The notes below the pieces were generated by a model. The model did no database searches and was not told where the DNA came from. It was given only the letters and a program-made list of their open reading frames with translations. A program made the translations under genes and the position numbers. Source: Acinetobacter sp. ANC 4470 (GTDB lineage Bacteria > Pseudomonadota > Gammaproteobacteria > Pseudomonadales > Moraxellaceae). Taken from it: a stretch of 64,000 nucleotides of DNA. Below are positions 44,174-53,162 of this stretch, piece by piece (position 1 is the stretch's first letter; each line of letters begins with the position of its first letter). The DNA lies in NCBI RefSeq assembly GCF_002135335.1, contig NZ_NEGC01000005.1:186001-250000 (forward strand), given 5' to 3'.

Positions 44174-45844
44174 TTAAACCTGCTCAGTTTGTGTTTTAAA
44201 CAACAAACGCCCCGATGCCAAGGTCTGATCTGCATGGATCAATTCAAAACTCACTTTGTGCAATTTTCGTGACAGTTTGAGTTGCAATACCATATATGGT
44301 CGAATCAGATCTTGAAATTTCAATTGTTCAAAACCATTACACCATTCCAGATCGGCCCAAGTTTGACGGGAAAAATGCTGAACAAAACCAATCTGCCCCA
44401 CACCAGGGAAAATCGGATAATCAGGGAAATGCCCTTTAAAACACTCCAATTCAGCAGAAAATTCAAGCTGATAAATAGCCTGATCTGACTCATTCTGTTG
44501 TGCCAATACAATAGGCAACAACATTGGTTGAAATAAGGATTTCATGTACTGTTTATTCAGCTTAGATTGTGCATTTTGTGGTAATTGGGTCAAAAACCGC
44601 CACTGCCTTGGAATGGCAATGCCCTCTAGTTTTAATTGTAATTGTGCTTTAATTGCCGCCACAAATTGCGCTTTGCTGCTACTTTGCTGCTGTTGTCTGG
44701 CAGGTTCAGACAATACCGCAACACAGGCTAAAATCTGCCGATGTTCACGCTCTAAAATTAAAACATGACACTGTGCAATCTCATCAAGTTCTATTATTTT
44801 GTGTTCAATCGCATCTAAACTTAAGCGTTTTTCTTCCAGTTTCACAATCCGATCTAAACGCCCCAATAAACGAAATGGACTTTTGGCATTGGTTGCGTCA
44901 AGCATTTCAATTTTATCACCGGTTAAAATCCAGTTTTCACTAAAAGCATGATTGGCTTGTACTGCCAATTCTTGTTGATCGCTCACTTGAATGTCTACAT
45001 TGGCAAAGGGTATCCATAACGCATCATCTTGTTGTCGATGTGCGATTCCACCCGTTTCCGAACTGCCAAACACTTCGTGAATCGGGCGGTTTAAATAAGG
45101 GCGCACACCCGAATCCAATTTACCGCCCGATGAATATACGCTTAAACAGTGCTGTAGTCGCACATCTGGAGTCCAGCGTTTTAATAACGCAGGACTGGAA
45201 ATAACATAATTTTCAATGCTTAAAGGTGCTAATTTTTGTTGAATATCGGCAACATCTTCAGGGAAAGCCAATTGAGTTTGATAAAAACAGCGCCCACTGG
45301 CTAAAGGCCACAACAGCTTGAACAATAAACCATAAATATGTTGATGGCTGACAGTCGCGATAGCAATGGTCTGTTCAAGTAACTGAAAACTGGCATCTAA
45401 GCCTTGCACTTCATTCAAGAGCTGACGCAAAGTCCGCGGGATTTTTTTCGGTCGCCCAGTAGAACCTGAAGTATAGAAATAGAGCTGGGCCTGATTTAAA
45501 AAGGCATCATCTAGATTCAGTTCAACCTGCGGATCTGTTGTAGCCAATATAGGCTGACGCTGTAAGAACAGAATATTTTGCTCAGCCAATTCTTTTTCTA
45601 AATCACTGACTCGATTGGGTGGCAATAGCACCTGTTTTTGCGCTAAAAGTGCCGCAAACAACAGCACTAAAAACTCATAACTATCGGGTTCCCATAACGC
45701 CCAACTGCTCTGTGATAATAACTGGATTGCATGACTTTGTTGTATCACCTCTTGCCAAAAACCCTGAAAATGGATTGGGCTTAAATCAGCCTGAATACAC
45801 AGTGGTTTCAGTGAATGAATATGATTCTGAAAATGACACAACAT
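44174..45844 (-). CDS. apeH: acyl-ACP ligase fused to a C-terminal hotdog dehydratase (ApeH-ApeI-like)
   Basis: A 556-aa two-domain protein. Residues 1 to about 440 form an ANL-superfamily adenylating enzyme: phosphate loop YFYTSGSTGRPKKIPR around residue 131, motif VFGSSETGGIA around residue 255, LTGDKIEM near 300, and RLDRIVKLEEKRLS around 325. Residues about 450-556 form a FabA/FabZ-type hotdog with FKGHFPDYPIFPGVGQIGFV, the dehydratase signature. In other aryl polyene clusters the ligase (ApeH, loading the aryl starter on ACP) and the dehydratase partner (ApeI) are separate genes. Here both are in one frame with no stop or shift. Location after the COG4648 gene supports the assignment. 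Confidence 0.85.
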   Translation of the reverse strand: MLCHFQNHIHSLKPLCIQADLSPIHFQGFWQEVIQQSHAIQLLSQSSWALWEPDSYEFLVLLFAALLAQKQVLLPPNRVSDLEKELAEQNILFLQRQPILATTDPQVELNLDDAFLNQAQLYFYTSGSTGRPKKIPRTLRQLLNEVQGLDASFQLLEQTIAIATVSHQHIYGLLFKLLWPLASGRCFYQTQLAFPEDVADIQQKLAPLSIENYVISSPALLKRWTPDVRLQHCLSVYSSGGKLDSGVRPYLNRPIHEVFGSSETGGIAHRQQDDALWIPFANVDIQVSDQQELAVQANHAFSENWILTGDKIEMLDATNAKSPFRLLGRLDRIVKLEEKRLSLDAIEHKIIELDEIAQCHVLILEREHRQILACVAVLSEPARQQQQSSSKAQFVAAIKAQLQLKLEGIAIPRQWRFLTQLPQNAQSKLNKQYMKSLFQPMLLPIVLAQQNESDQAIYQLEFSAELECFKGHFPDYPIFPGVGQIGFVQHFSRQTWADLEWCNGFEQLKFQDLIRPYMVLQLKLSRKLHKVSFELIHADQTLASGRLLFKTQTEQV

Positions 45845-45855
45845 AACAATCCGTT

Positions 45856-46410
45856 TTATTCCTGAAGTTGATTTAAGCGTTGCTGACGCTTACGCAATAT
45901 AAATTCGCCCAGCAATAACAGCCCCATCAACACATAGGAAATAAAACCGTTATACAGCACCCACACCTGCATTGAAGCAAACAAGACCGTTGCTAAAGAA
46001 ATCAGGGCATTCATCACAAAGAAAACACACCAGACTATAGTGACTTTACGCGTCCAAATCACCCCTGCTTCGGGTAAATTCGGTTCAGCCAAACGGGCAA
46101 AACGCTCAATCATAGAGGGTGGTTTTATTAAAGTCACTGCAAAAATAGCGAGTGAACCCAGACTCATCAATACCGGATAGAGTTTCAGCCATGCTTGATC
46201 TTTTAGAATCAAACTCAGGCTGCCACATAAAATGGCAAATCCAGTTAAGAGCCAGAGTAAAGCATTGCCCTTACTGAATAGGCGCAACATTCCGAGGACA
46301 ATCAACAAACTACTGACCCAGATATATTGACCCTGCGCTAAGCTATAACCCACTAAAAAGGGATAGAGAATCAAACCGATGACCACTATCCCTTGGAAGA
46401 CCCATTTCAT
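45856..46410 (-). CDS. COG4648-like membrane protein of aryl polyene cluster
   Basis: A 184-aa protein with about five hydrophobic segments (residues 4-24, 30-42, 50-70, 75-95 and 130-155) and the characteristic block PPSMIERFARLAEPNLPEAGVIWTRKVTIVWCVFFVMN. This is typical of the COG4648 proteins found in nearly all APE and flexirubin clusters. It has no known enzymatic motif and is suspected to place the synthase on the membrane or assist export (inference). The gene shares 4 bp with the ACP gene upstream and precedes the ligase by 11 bp. In APE nomenclature it corresponds to ApeG. Confidence 0.82.
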   Translation of the reverse strand: MKWVFQGIVVIGLILYPFLVGYSLAQGQYIWVSSLLIVLGMLRLFSKGNALLWLLTGFAILCGSLSLILKDQAWLKLYPVLMSLGSLAIFAVTLIKPPSMIERFARLAEPNLPEAGVIWTRKVTIVWCVFFVMNALISLATVLFASMQVWVLYNGFISYVLMGLLLLGEFILRKRQQRLNQLQE

Positions 46411-46655
46411 GCAGCAGACATATTCTGAATCACAGTCACAACATCTTGCACTGTACGTACATTTTTAAAATCTTCAGGATTCACTTGCTTACCCGTCAAT
46501 TCTTTAATTTTGACTACAAGATCAATGGCATCAATGCTATCGACATCCAAATCTGTGGCTAAATTTGCATCGAGCTGCACATCTTCTGGATTAATCTCAA
46601 ACAGATCTTCCATCCATGCTCTTAATTTTTCGAGTACTTGTTCCTGAGTTAACAT
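46407..46655 (-). CDS. apeF: acyl carrier protein, aryl polyene cluster (second ACP, ApeF-type)
   Basis: An 82-aa ACP from the ATG at 46655, which follows a good AGAGG site (a GTG just upstream is less likely). The phosphopantetheine attachment Ser is S40 in DLDVDSIDAIDLV, within the usual four-helix ACP frame, with acidic residues throughout helices II and III. It carries aryl and polyene intermediates for the ligase, ketosynthases and reductase. APE systems use two ACPs, and this is the downstream one. It lies 9 bp after the first ACP gene and overlaps the COG4648 gene by 4 bp. Confidence 0.9.
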   Translation of the reverse strand: MLTQEQVLEKLRAWMEDLFEINPEDVQLDANLATDLDVDSIDAIDLVVKIKELTGKQVNPEDFKNVRTVQDVVTVIQNMSAA

Positions 46656-46664
46656 CACAACCTC

Positions 46665-46925
46665 TTATGCCGTTTTCTGTGCTTCAACTAAAGCTACAAG
46701 GCTTTGAATTGATTTAAAATATTGTTTGGTTTCTGCCGATTCAGCATTCAAATGAATGTTGTAACGCTTTTTCAAAGCCAAACCAAGTTCCAAAGCATCA
46801 ATTGAATCTAGACCTAAGCCCTCACCAAACAACGGTGCTTCAGTCTCAATATCATCTATGCTGATGTCTTCTAGGGCCAAAACATCAATAATCATTTGCT
46901 TTAATTCATCAGCAAGATTGCTCAT
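46665..46925 (-). CDS. apeE: acyl carrier protein, aryl polyene cluster (first ACP, ApeE-type)
   Basis: An 86-aa ACP with the phosphopantetheine Ser41 in GEGLGLDSIDALELGLALKKRY, of the GxDSxD type common to PKS ACPs. Helix I starts ADELKQMIIDVLALED. The C-terminus is rich in Ala, Gln and Lys. It starts 17 bp before the upstream acyltransferase gene ends, so the two are overlapping and translationally coupled. Which ACP carries the starter and which the growing chain cannot be told here. The two Ser regions differ enough to suggest separate tasks. Confidence 0.9.
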   Translation of the reverse strand: MSNLADELKQMIIDVLALEDISIDDIETEAPLFGEGLGLDSIDALELGLALKKRYNIHLNAESAETKQYFKSIQSLVALVEAQKTA

Positions 46926-47721
46926 TTTTAGATAACTCTTGGTTAAAAAATTGGTGTAATTGATGATTTAAATGACGCACATTTTTCGGACTGACCGTGG
47001 CATCTTCTAAAATATCATCGACTTGAATGGCATCCAGTACTTTCACATGAATATGAAATGGCTGTGAAGGAATGTGATACCACTTTTCATTTTTAGTTAA
47101 AGTTGAAGGCGTACAGGTCAATAACACTGGACGAATCGGCACATGGGCACGAATGGCAATATTCGCCGCGCCACGTTGAAATTCATTCAACAACTCACCT
47201 TTTGCAGTTCGTGTGCCTTCAGGAAAAATCAACAAAGATGCCGCTTGATCTAACTTTAGTTTGTCCACACAGTCCTGAATAAATTGTTCAGAACCTGCAT
47301 TTAAAATATAACCTGCATTTTGCACTGGCCCTTTGGTAAATGGATTGGCCCATAATGCTTGCTTGACCACACAATTCGCCTGTTCCATTAGACCAATCAA
47401 TATCACCACATCCACCAGTGTTGGGTGATTAGCAATGACCAGTTCTTGTCTACTTTGCTGTAATTTTTCTAGACCTTCAATGTCATAGGTCATAATTCCA
47501 AGCTTTACCATCATTTCAGTAAAACTTTTGAAACTATAGCGAATCACATTTTGTGTACGCTGCTGACGTAAGCTTTTATTTTTTGTCGATAAATTTACTA
47601 ATGGTACAACTAAACCACCAATGGCAACACCACCGATACCAAAACTGGCAAAACTAAATCCTGTCGCACCGACACGCCATAGATAATTGGCTTTTTGTTT
47701 AATGTGATTCAGCTTTAACAT
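46909..47721 (-). CDS. PlsC-like 1-acyl-glycerol-3-phosphate acyltransferase of aryl polyene cluster
   Basis: A 270-aa acyltransferase from the ATG at 47721. A GTG nine bases upstream is in frame, and both overlap the preceding chain-length-factor gene. The catalytic NHPTLVD (HxxxxD) block is around residue 96, with a following FPEGTRTAKGELLNEFQRGAA motif and RPVLLTCTP. A hydrophobic segment near residues 15-35 suggests membrane association. In APE clusters this gene (ApeD position) is thought to build the lipid part of the final molecule. The C-terminus overlaps the first ACP gene by 17 bp. Confidence 0.82.
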   Translation of the reverse strand: MLKLNHIKQKANYLWRVGATGFSFASFGIGGVAIGGLVVPLVNLSTKNKSLRQQRTQNVIRYSFKSFTEMMVKLGIMTYDIEGLEKLQQSRQELVIANHPTLVDVVILIGLMEQANCVVKQALWANPFTKGPVQNAGYILNAGSEQFIQDCVDKLKLDQAASLLIFPEGTRTAKGELLNEFQRGAANIAIRAHVPIRPVLLTCTPSTLTKNEKWYHIPSQPFHIHVKVLDAIQVDDILEDATVSPKNVRHLNHQLHQFFNQELSKNEQSC

Positions 47722-48353
47722 TTTTGCCACGCTTGCATATGAGAATCATCTGGATTCTGCTGAGATTGCTGCCAGAAATCATAAAATTTTTGTGCATCCA
47801 CATATTGATGTCGATGATGTGCCAAAGCATGCAGATCAAATTGTAGATTGGGAGTATCAAGGCTGATTAGCGCAGACATGGCAAAACCACAAAAAGGCTG
47901 GAACTCCTGATAAATCGCAGGTAGTGCTTCATCGTAATACACCACCAAAACCCGTGAATTGAGTTGTTTTGTTGTTTTTAACCACGCATAGGCTTCAATC
48001 AGTGCTTCACTCCACGACGCTGCCAAACTGGTCGAAGGTGTAGAATCCTGACATAAAATTGAATACAGCCCCGCAATAGCATTGTGGACAGAAGTCGAAA
48101 ATTGGGTGGGTGATGGCGTTTGATCTTGCAGTACATCTGCTAAAATTTTCAGCGTTTTATGCTCATCACCATATTGCGAAGCCCAGACAATATAGTCCAC
48201 TGATTCAGCATTCAGCGAGCCAATGGCACTATTGATTGCTAATTTGGCAATACTAGACAATCGTCTGCGCTGCATTGCAGGGATTTTTTCTAAGGCAGGG
48301 ACGGTTTCATCGGCACGACTGATATACAGTTGAGATATATTTATTTGAATCAT
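47715..48353 (-). CDS. apeC: chain-length-factor-like beta-ketoacyl synthase N-terminal protein (ApeC-type)
   Basis: A 212-aa protein that starts the operon. The segment RRRLSSIAKLAINSAIGSLN near residue 30, WASQYGDEHKTLKILADVLQ, and TQFSTSVHNAIAGLYSI around residue 85 match the beta-ketoacyl synthase N-terminal domain family used as chain-length factor in aryl polyene systems. The catalytic Cys is absent (the equivalent block reads SVHNAIAG), so it is an inactive partner for a true KS, expected to be the ApeO-like protein. A good promoter lies about 60 bp upstream. The ribosome binding site is weak (CGG at -6). Confidence 0.8.
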   Translation of the reverse strand: MIQINISQLYISRADETVPALEKIPAMQRRRLSSIAKLAINSAIGSLNAESVDYIVWASQYGDEHKTLKILADVLQDQTPSPTQFSTSVHNAIAGLYSILCQDSTPSTSLAASWSEALIEAYAWLKTTKQLNSRVLVVYYDEALPAIYQEFQPFCGFAMSALISLDTPNLQFDLHALAHHRHQYVDAQKFYDFWQQSQQNPDDSHMQAWQKC

Positions 48354-48411
48354 TGCCGAAATTTTCCGTACCCTAAGAATATTTTTAGCTCAAGGCTATT
48401 TTATTCGCGGG

Positions 48412-48420
48412 ATTATAGCA
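48412..48420 (-). promoter_or_regulatory. extended -10 promoter candidate for the aryl polyene operon
   Basis: On the minus strand TGCTATAAT: a perfect TATAAT with the TG extension, 59 bp before the apeC start. The -35 is poor (TTGTGT at 18 bp). An extended -10 promoter can work without a good -35. Confidence 0.6.
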
Positions 48421-48480
48421 CCTGTCATAAAAATTACACAAAAATATCCTTTACACGATCAATAAAATACATATATGAAT

Positions 48481-48494
48481 TTGATTTAAATCAG
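48481..48494. promoter_or_regulatory. FNR/Crp-like palindrome upstream of aryl polyene operon
   Basis: TTGATTTAAATCAG matches TTGAT-N4-ATCAA in nine of ten defined positions. It lies about 83 bp upstream of the expected start of the aryl polyene transcript. Whether a regulator binds is unknown. Confidence 0.4.
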
Positions 48495-48528
48495 TATTTA
48501 TAAAACAACCTAGAGACTATTTTTGCTG

Positions 48529-48558
48529 AAAAAAAACCAGCAACCGAAGTTGCTGGTT
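48529..48558 (-). terminator. intrinsic terminator after relA
   Basis: On the minus strand AACCAGCAAC-TTCG-GTTGCTGGTT, then T8. The stable UUCG tetraloop stem is 25 bp beyond the relA stop. It cleanly separates relA from the aryl polyene operon on the same strand. Confidence 0.92.
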
Positions 48559-48583
48559 CTAACGTTAAAATTGAACGATGCGC

Positions 48584-50890
48584 TTAATTGCCTTGTACCA
48601 AACGGCGTGCACTAATAATCCCCGGTTGCTGCTCCAAACGTGCCAACAAACGTGATAATTGTGCTAAACCTTTCACCTCAATTAATAATTTCATATTGGC
48701 AATCCCATCTGATTCTGAAATAGTATTGACCTGACGAATATTAATTTGATCAGAAAAAATCACTTGGGTTAAGTCTTTCAACAAACCCCGGCGATCATAA
48801 GCTTCCACCACAATTTGCACGCTCTGCCCACGTGTTGGCTGCATTTCCCAATCCGCTTCTACCGCACGTTCAGGTTCTTGAGTAATCATACGGATATAAT
48901 CAGGACAGACCACTTTATGAATGCTTACCCCACGATTAAGCGTGATATACCCACCAATAGATTCACCATGAACAGGTTGACAGCATTGAGCAATATGTAG
49001 TTCTACATTATCCAAACCATCAATCAGAATCCCATGCGCAGAAAGTGTATGACTGGCACGTGGATTTAAAGTTGGTTTCAGCACCAGTTCAGGTTCATCC
49101 TGCCCTAAATGCATATGGCGATTCACTTGATTAATCAAAGAGTGCAAACTAATGTCGCCGTTGACTAAACCAATCAAAATATCTTCACCCAATTTGACAT
49201 TAAAATGATTACAATAATCACTTAAATCAATACTTTTGGGATGAATTGCCAAACGTAAAAGTTCTTTATTCAGAATCTCACGACCAACTTCCAGGTTTTT
49301 ACTGCGATCTTGCTGTCTAAACCAATGACGCAATTTATCACGCGCGCGCGAAGTCTTAATATAACCCAGTGAATTCACCAACCAATCACGATTTGGATCG
49401 CGATCTTTTTTGGTTAAAATTTCAACTTGCTCACCGGTTTTTAGCGTGTAGGTTAATGGCACATAACGCTGGTTGACACGTGCGGCATAACATTTATTGC
49501 CCACTTCGGTATGCACATGATAAGCAAAGTCTAAAACCGTTGAACCGCGGGGTAATTCTTTAATATCACCATCACGGCTAAACACATAAATCTTCTCAAA
49601 CCCTTCAAAATCTTGAAGTTGTTCAAAATTCTCATTGTCTTCACCCGATTTATGCGCATTGGCATCATTACGTTCTTGGTAATGTTCCAAGACTGCGCGT
49701 AACGAATGTAAGCGATGATTAAAGGAATGATCGGTGTTTTTGCCACCTTCCTTATAATTGAAATGCGAACAGACCCCAAGTTCAGCTTCTTGATGCATGG
49801 CCTTGGTACGAATTTGCACTTCAAGCGATTTATTTTCTGCAATCACGGCAGTGTGTAACGAACGATAACCATTGGCTTTCGGATTGGTAATATAGTCATC
49901 AAACTGATGCGGAATATGTCGCCAAATTTGATGCACAATACCCAGTGAGTGATAGCACTCAGGTACGGATTTAACCAAGACACGTACAGCACGAATGTCA
50001 TATAACTGATCAAAACTTAGATCTTTACTTTTCATTTTTCGATAAATCGAATAAATGTGTTTAACCCGTCCAGTGATCTCCGCTTCTATATTGTAAACAG
50101 CCAGTTCTTTTTTCAGTTTATCAATGACAAATTGAATATATTGTTCACGCTCTAAACGTTTTTCATTCAGTAAAGAGGCAATTTCTTTATAGCGTTCTGG
50201 TGCCAAATAACGAAATGCTAAATCTTCAAGCTCCCACTTGAGCTGAGCAATGCCGAGGCGATGTGCCAGTGGTGAATAAATGGTGAGAATTTCTCGCGCA
50301 ACACGCTCTTGACGCTCTTTAGAGGCTTGAGTCAATTCTCGCAAAGCATAGGTACGCTCGGCAAGTTTGATCAAGACCACACGCACATCTTCAGTCACCG
50401 AAATCAGCATTTTATAAATGCCGCTTAAATGTTCGCGTTGGTTATTATTAAAGTGATCTTCTAAACGCTTATTCTTTTCAATGAGCTCTGAAAGTTTACC
50501 CATCGCCAATGTCCCTTGGACTAGACTATGGACTTGCTCTCCAAAATGTTCACGAACTTCCTCAAGCGTCATCACGCCTTCACGAACACTCCGATACAAC
50601 ATCGCTGCAGATAAGGTGTCTTCATCGACATGTAAATGCGCCAAAATATCGGCCATTTCAATACCGGTATAAAAGGTATTTGAACGATGATTAACCGTGG
50701 TTTGCAGCTCTTTATGTAAAGTTAAATGGGCAACTTCTTCGAGTTGTTTAAGCGCTGCGCCATCTAATATGCCACGAACGCGATTCAACCATTCAGCCAA
50801 ATCATGTCGAGCTTGTTCGGCATGTTCTACAGTCGCTTCCTCTGACAACTCATTGAGTCGCCCAGGAAGTTGCTCACGTACTGTGACCAT
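48584..50890 (-). CDS. relA: GTP pyrophosphokinase RelA (ppGpp synthetase I)
   Basis: A 768-aa RelA/SpoT homologue. The N-terminal HD hydrolase domain is degenerate: where SpoT has an HD pair, this has SAAMLYRSVREGVMTLEEV, so it should be synthetase-only. The synthetase domain has GRVKHIYSIYRKMKSKDLSFDQLYDIRAVRV and NGYRSLHTAV. A TGS domain follows (KIYVFSRDGDIKELPRGSTVLDFAYHVH), then the CC/zinc-finger region and a C-terminal ACT (VEAYDRRGLLKDLTQVI). RelA makes (p)ppGpp on stalled ribosomes during amino acid starvation. It lies 17 bp after rlmD on the same strand, as in E. coli where the two are also neighbours. Confidence 0.93.
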   Translation of the reverse strand: MVTVREQLPGRLNELSEEATVEHAEQARHDLAEWLNRVRGILDGAALKQLEEVAHLTLHKELQTTVNHRSNTFYTGIEMADILAHLHVDEDTLSAAMLYRSVREGVMTLEEVREHFGEQVHSLVQGTLAMGKLSELIEKNKRLEDHFNNNQREHLSGIYKMLISVTEDVRVVLIKLAERTYALRELTQASKERQERVAREILTIYSPLAHRLGIAQLKWELEDLAFRYLAPERYKEIASLLNEKRLEREQYIQFVIDKLKKELAVYNIEAEITGRVKHIYSIYRKMKSKDLSFDQLYDIRAVRVLVKSVPECYHSLGIVHQIWRHIPHQFDDYITNPKANGYRSLHTAVIAENKSLEVQIRTKAMHQEAELGVCSHFNYKEGGKNTDHSFNHRLHSLRAVLEHYQERNDANAHKSGEDNENFEQLQDFEGFEKIYVFSRDGDIKELPRGSTVLDFAYHVHTEVGNKCYAARVNQRYVPLTYTLKTGEQVEILTKKDRDPNRDWLVNSLGYIKTSRARDKLRHWFRQQDRSKNLEVGREILNKELLRLAIHPKSIDLSDYCNHFNVKLGEDILIGLVNGDISLHSLINQVNRHMHLGQDEPELVLKPTLNPRASHTLSAHGILIDGLDNVELHIAQCCQPVHGESIGGYITLNRGVSIHKVVCPDYIRMITQEPERAVEADWEMQPTRGQSVQIVVEAYDRRGLLKDLTQVIFSDQINIRQVNTISESDGIANMKLLIEVKGLAQLSRLLARLEQQPGIISARRLVQGN

Positions 50891-50907
50891 ACCCGTCTCC
50901 TACCTCT

Positions 50908-52311
50908 TTACTTATCATATTCTAAATCGTTTATTTCATTGTATTTTTCGAATAAGGCAATAGATTCAACATGTCCCGTATGGGTAAACATATCCATTAC
51001 CCCAGCCTTTTTTAATCGATAGCCATATTGTGCCAACACACCAGCATCACGTGCCAAGGTTGCAGGATTACATGACACATAAACGATTTTTTTTGCACCA
51101 AAATTAGGTACATAATGCATTATCTCCTCTGCACCAGCGCGCGGAGGATCAATCAATAATGCATCAAACCCTTGATTTGCCCAAGAATGATGCGAAAAAT
51201 CTTTTGTTAAATCTTGTGAATAAAAGTGCGCGTGAACTATACCGTTGATTTCAGCATTTTCCGCAGCACGTCGTACCATTTCTTCACTCCCTTCAACACC
51301 CACCACTTGTCCTGTTTCCCCCACACAACGCGCAAGCGGTAAAGTGAAATTTCCTAGACCACAAAATAAGTCTAGAACACGCTCGCCTTGCTGCAATTGA
51401 AGCAAATCACATGCCAGCTTCACCATCTGTGGATTAATCGTAGAATTAACTTGGGTAAAATCCAGTGGACTAAAACCAAACTTGAGGTCAAATTCATCCA
51501 AAGCATAATGCAAACGCATTGCAGCAGTTGGATCATCCACACGATGCAAACTCTCTGCACCCTCAGGTTGTAAATACAATTGCCACTGTTTGTTTAACGC
51601 AAATTGTTTTAATTGGTTGACATCCTGTGGTGATAATTTTTCAGTATGACGAACCAGCAATGCAATTTCATCATCACCCATCGCCAATTCTATATGACCA
51701 ATGGCTGCTTTGGCTTTTAGACTTTGGAGTAACTGCTTCAATGCAGTGATAGATCCAAATTCACGATCCAGCACCATACAACGATCAATCGAAATCAATT
51801 TATTGCTTTGATTTTCGCGAAATCCCACCACTAATTTGTCTTTATGTGGAAGATAGCGCACCCCAATACGGGCTTTACGGCGGTAATCTTCACGGGTTGA
51901 ACGTAAAGCAGGCAACCATTGCTCAGGTTGGATTCCAGCAAAATGTTCTAAATGTGATTTTAAAACATCTTGTTTCAGACGGATTTGTTCATCTAACCGA
52001 ATATGCTGCATATTACAGCCACCACACACAGTAAAATGCGGACATTTCGGCTCAATACGTGTTGCAGCGGGTTCACTTAATAATGCAGTGCTATCCGCTT
52101 CTTCCAAGCGTTTGACCACATTGGTAATTTGCGCGGTAACGGTCTCACCCGGCAAAGCATAACGAATAAATACTTTTTTGCCTTGCTTCTCACTCGGATG
52201 ATCAGGGTGTGATCCATAGTGTGCTATCCCCCGTCCTTCATGTGAAAGTGACTCAACCTGAAAAGTATAAATCGGCTGTTGAGCTGGACGGGGCTTGGTT
52301 CTATGTTTCAT
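50908..52311 (-). CDS. rlmD: 23S rRNA (uracil-1939-C5)-methyltransferase RlmD
   Basis: A 467-aa RumA-type enzyme that methylates U1939 of 23S rRNA with SAM. It has an N-terminal TRAM domain ([19 protein letters not shown]), an iron-sulfur site with [14 protein letters not shown] plus an upstream Cys, the SAM-binding motif [18 protein letters not shown] around residue 315, [14 protein letters not shown], and the catalytic Cys in [16 protein letters not shown]. It starts 6 bp after the exonuclease gene stop and is followed 17 bp later by relA. Confidence 0.95.
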   Translation of the reverse strand: MKHRTKPRPAQQPIYTFQVESLSHEGRGIAHYGSHPDHPSEKQGKKVFIRYALPGETVTAQITNVVKRLEEADSTALLSEPAATRIEPKCPHFTVCGGCNMQHIRLDEQIRLKQDVLKSHLEHFAGIQPEQWLPALRSTREDYRRKARIGVRYLPHKDKLVVGFRENQSNKLISIDRCMVLDREFGSITALKQLLQSLKAKAAIGHIELAMGDDEIALLVRHTEKLSPQDVNQLKQFALNKQWQLYLQPEGAESLHRVDDPTAAMRLHYALDEFDLKFGFSPLDFTQVNSTINPQMVKLACDLLQLQQGERVLDLFCGLGNFTLPLARCVGETGQVVGVEGSEEMVRRAAENAEINGIVHAHFYSQDLTKDFSHHSWANQGFDALLIDPPRAGAEEIMHYVPNFGAKKIVYVSCNPATLARDAGVLAQYGYRLKKAGVMDMFTHTGHVESIALFEKYNEINDLEYDK

Positions 52312-52317
52312 GAATAC

Positions 52318-53139
52318 CTAGACTGTGGGAGAGAGAAAGTCAATCGATGTAAATTCAGTACGCTGTGAAGTTTCACACCATACTGCTAAAAAATCACGAT
52401 GTTGAGGTTGAGTCGATAAAAATTGAATGGTGCGCTGAATGACATCACGATAATCATCAATTAAAAGCTGACCTTTCAATAACGACCAACGCAAATAAAT
52501 TAACCATGTATTCAGTACATCACCTTCGCAATATGCGGTCAGTTTTTGCCATTCTTGCTGACGTACATATTCGGGTACATGATAAGCACCATCACCACGT
52601 TTACCGGGATAACCCAATAAATGTGCGACATCATCGAGTTTTTGAAAATGCCGACCATGAAACATGGCCATCACATCCATTAAATCGACATGACGATGGT
52701 GATAACGGTTCTGATAGTTATTATAGCGCTTTTGCTGATCAATTTCGCCTTGATCAAATAAACTTGGTGCAGCTAAGCCATGATACATGGCACGAAAGAG
52801 AATCACGGGCAAATCAAATTGTGAACCATTCCAACTGACTAGGGTCGGATTGCGCTTATCAAAAATAGAGAGGAATTTGGTTAAAATTTCAGCTTCACTG
52901 TGCTGTTCTCGACTAAACGAGAACATTTTCATACCACCCTGTTCATCTAACCATAAGCCAGAAATACACACGATCTCATGCAAAGCTAAGCGTTGAAAAT
53001 CCATGCCTGATTCTTGACGACGCAATTTAATTAATGCCTGTTCCAAATCTGCTTCTGGCAAATCTAAACCATACAAATGCGCTCCCGATTTTAAATCGGT
53101 CAAGGTTTCTATATCGAAAATTAAAACAGGTAAGCGCAT
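52318..53139 (-). CDS. predicted 3'-5' exonuclease (PolB-like, DEDDy)
   Basis: A 273-aa DnaQ-fold nuclease. The Exo I motif is LIFDIETLTD at residues 7-16 (Asp and Glu), Exo II is LVSWNGSQFDLPVILFRAMYHG around residue 105 (Asp), and Exo III is LTAYCEGDVLNTWLIYL around residue 205 (Tyr-x3-Asp). It matches the group called PolB-related 3'-5' exonuclease (COG3298), whose physiological substrate is unknown. It probably acts on single-stranded DNA or RNA ends. It lies 23 bp after cysM and 6 bp before rlmD, likely one transcript. Confidence 0.85.
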   Translation of the reverse strand: MRLPVLIFDIETLTDLKSGAHLYGLDLPEADLEQALIKLRRQESGMDFQRLALHEIVCISGLWLDEQGGMKMFSFSREQHSEAEILTKFLSIFDKRNPTLVSWNGSQFDLPVILFRAMYHGLAAPSLFDQGEIDQQKRYNNYQNRYHHRHVDLMDVMAMFHGRHFQKLDDVAHLLGYPGKRGDGAYHVPEYVRQQEWQKLTAYCEGDVLNTWLIYLRWSLLKGQLLIDDYRDVIQRTIQFLSTQPQHRDFLAVWCETSQRTEFTSIDFLSPTV

Positions 53140-53162
53140 GTGAAACTCACAAAATTGTAGAT

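Noticed and set aside
48584..50890. SpoT rather than RelA
   Set aside because: The HD pair of the hydrolase domain is missing and the neighbour rlmD matches the relA location, so RelA is preferred.
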